In this document: one piece after another, positions 61,801-64,000 of the stretch
Layout: every line of letters starts with the position of its first letter
How positions within the stretch are numbered: position 1 is the first letter of the stretch
DNA from: Gorsachius magnificus
Taxonomy: Eukaryota > Chordata > Aves > Pelecaniformes > Ardeidae
Assembly: GCA_034008185.1 (NCBI GenBank)
Contig: CM067081.1
Coordinates: forward strand, 10,911,821 to 10,975,820
Reading direction: 5' to 3'
DNA: 64,000 bases
Notes under the pieces: generated by a model
What the model was told of the DNA's origin: nothing
The model's input: only the letters and a program-made list of their open reading frames with translations
The model's database searches: none
Position numbers and translations under genes: made by a program

Positions 61801-64000
61801 GCTTGATTGCATTTCATCATGTGTAACTTTAGATTCATTCTCGGGAATAACACAGTCGTTTGTGCCCACATTGCCTAAAGAGGCTCGTGTGGGCTTTTCA
61901 AAAGCATTTTGAAATATTAGAAACTTAAATTCTATTGAAAACAGTGAAGTATTTACTTATGATAGAATACTTGTCCTAATGTGTACCTGCCAAATTGCAT
62001 CTTGTAACTTGTCACATCAACGTGTTTCAAGATGCACGACAAGATGTTTTACAACCTTAAGGTGTTTCTGTTTGTGAATTATTTTACACTGAAGGAATTT
62101 GCTATCAGTGTTTGTTCAACCTGATTATTTTTGTGTGCAGTAACTTGCAAAGTTTTCTATTTCTTCACTCTTTTGGGGAAAAAACTTTCAGCCTAAGATT
62201 GCATTGAGCATAACATTATAGAAATTATTTCCACTATATACTTTTCATTTCTGTCTTTTTCTCTTACCAGTTTTGTGATCAAGTCTCCCGATAAAGCAGG
62301 AAAGACAAACAGGAGCATACAATAGCCATTTCAAGTGGAAACCCAGTGTTTTACTTCTTGGTCTTGTGGTAAGATGATTTGTTGACCCCTTGCCAATATT
62401 CTACACAGCTATAAAGAGCTTTTTGGTATTCATTTTGGCCTTTTCATTAAGCTGGATTTCACCTGACTAAATGTCTTTAGTGTGGACTTTAACATGCAAG
62501 GTAAATTCCTAGCTTCCCCTTATAGTTTTTGGAGAGAAATAGGCATGAAACAGAACGGGTTATTTTAGCCTAAACTACACATCTAAAATGGGACACCTAA
62601 AACAAGACATCTAATTTGTGCCCTTAAATGCCTAATTCTTTCCACTGACTGGGAAGCTGATGGTGACTAGCTCAGACACAGATTTAATCAGAGCCGGCAT
62701 CCAAAACTGATATGAAGTGTTCCAATACTTTTGCAGATTTTTCCCAGGATCTTATTGACGAAAGAAGGAGGAAACTGCCCATGGTTAGTTACTGCTGTCA
62801 TATCACTACCATTCCAAGGTTCATCGCACCTGAGTTTAGCAAACAAACATTGCTGATCAGCATGATTAGGAATTAAACATACGTGCAGTGCCACCGTCCC
62901 AACCTCCATAGCTATAACAATATCCTGTCTGTGAGTACCAGCTATAAGTATCGAGTTGAAATGAATTACCACTAAAATGTTAAATAAAGATTATCTAATA
63001 CTTTATTTTGGAGGTGGGGGAGGGATTTCTAACCTCAATCACATAATAATATTGAACGCGCTGCATTTCAATCTTGTTGGCCAATAAAACATTGATTACA
63101 CAGCTGATGCCACAGCACAAAAATTATATCTCTCTGAAAAAAGCTTGTGAATATTTCACACAACAAAGAAAGTGTACTAGGCATAGAAATATTATGCAAT
63201 GTGTTACACAAAGCCAACATAGCGCGGAGTGTATTATTTCCTAATATTCGTTTTTATGGTACTTCTAAGAGGTCTGTAAGTCATCTGTTTAGCCTGAAGA
63301 AATACCTCCTGAGTGTTACAAAGCCAGGAAAAATCTGCAGCTCAGAATTCATAGGCTTCTCACTAACACTCCTGAACATTTTAGAGGCCAGCTAAATTTC
63401 AGTCCTGATAGAGCTTGTTGCAAAATCCACAGATCCAAATCCTGACTGCTTCTGCACAATGTGTTCTTGTGAGCCTGGTCTATTAACCCTTGGTGAGGCA
63501 CATTTCATGGTGCTTCTGATGCACTCATGCATTGTCACTTCAGAAATTCCACTCTGAGAGAAAGAGAGTAACTCAGCGTGTTCTTAACAGTTTTCTTATT
63601 TGCTTCATATTTGGAAAGACTGAGAAATATGTTTTCCTTTTCTGGCAGGGGAAAATTTTTAGAAAAATGAACAGACATATTGGAGTCCATGGAAACAGTG
63701 CTTCTAAGTGCTGCTCTGATAATCCTCTCTCTATTCCTTAGCTGGCCATGCCCAAGTAAATATAGCTTTCTTTTTTTTCCAAGGAGCTGCGTTTCAAAAA
63801 CCATACAAAGATATTCCTCCCTGAAGCTTTCAGCTGTTTTTGCAAAGAAACTTAATGAACTTTCTTCTTGGCTAAGGCCTTCAAAACGCATCCCACCTTC
63901 CTTCCCTTTGTTGACATTTGAATGCTGCTTAATCAGTCACAAGAAAAGGGGAGCAAAGCTAAACAGAATGAAAAGACCAGAAGAGGAAATGTGGGATCAA
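52825..64000. other. Unique DNA, no gene recognised
   Basis: Over 11 kb without a supportable gene. Landmarks are T/A-rich sequence at 52.9-53.5 kb, a GC-richer patch at about 56430-56600, a 17-A run at 57913-57929, an A-run near 60720-60734, and an acceptor-like TTTTTCTCTTACCAG at 62256-62270. Frames of 110-130 codons at 54974-55363 (+), 61423-61761 (+) and 63535-63891 (-) have no domain resemblance and appear accidental. No repeat terminus was identified. Confidence 0.5.

Noticed and set aside
62271..62368. Segment between a strong acceptor (TTTTTCTCTTACCAG) and a GTAAGA donor
   Set aside because: All three frames contain stops within the segment, so it is not an internal coding exon; a non-coding exon cannot be excluded but nothing supports it.
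63535..63891. 118-codon minus-strand frame
   Set aside because: Lys/Ser/Leu-rich translation of AT-rich DNA with no domain; overlaps a plus-strand frame of similar quality.
1..64000. CRISPR arrays, operons, bacterial promoters, integrases or phage-like modules
   Set aside because: No regularly spaced repeats with unique spacers and no prokaryotic gene organisation; the sequence is clearly vertebrate.
1..64000. tRNA, rRNA or snRNA genes
   Set aside because: I saw no A/B-box pairs with a cloverleaf, no rRNA core sequence and no snRNA-type motifs on either strand by eye; a covariance-model scan would be decisive.

Overview
The window is a gene-poor stretch of a bird nuclear genome. Four things point to a bird. 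There are several CR1 LINE copies, one of them ending in the diagnostic ATTCTATG octamer array (8394-8423). CR1 tails and reverse-transcriptase remnants recur through the window. Two solo LTRs belong to LTR types I recall as widespread in birds. Overall composition is AT-rich with no bacterial-style gene packing. I cannot name the species. I found no protein-coding gene that I can support: open reading frames are short, lack recognisable domains, and the longest ones fall in LTR sequence or in low-stop GC-richer patches. The window is best read as intron or intergenic desert.

Layout. 1-8.3 kb: unique AT-rich DNA with two candidate exons (2061-2118 on +, 6304-6626 on -). 8.3 kb: a short CR1 3' end on +. 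8.4-15.6 kb: unique DNA with a perfect G-quadruplex motif at 14130. 15.6-16.4 kb: a CR1 on -, followed by a fresh 95-bp tandem duplication. 19.7-20.3 kb: an old CR1/L3-like fragment on -. 25.15-25.73 kb: a clean solo LTR with a perfect 5-bp target-site duplication, followed by a degraded CR1 trace. 26.7-27.3 kb and 33.2-33.8 kb: two more CR1 copies on -, the second with a readable reverse-transcriptase tail. 42.7-44.4 kb: a 1.6-kb fossil CR1/L3-like LINE on +. 46.7-46.85 kb: a 136-bp imperfect inverted repeat that I cannot assign to any family. 50.3-50.7 kb: another old CR1/L3 fragment on -. 51.7-52.8 kb: a GC-rich 1.1-kb solo LTR with an internal minisatellite. 52.8-64 kb: unique DNA.

Functionally, nothing here works together as an operon or pathway. 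The supportable content is a layered record of retrotransposon insertions, from decayed L3-like LINEs through CR1 to solo LTRs, set in unique DNA that may hold regulatory elements. Most elements (8 of 10) lie on the minus strand. This is weakly compatible with the window being an intron of a plus-strand gene, but the numbers are small.
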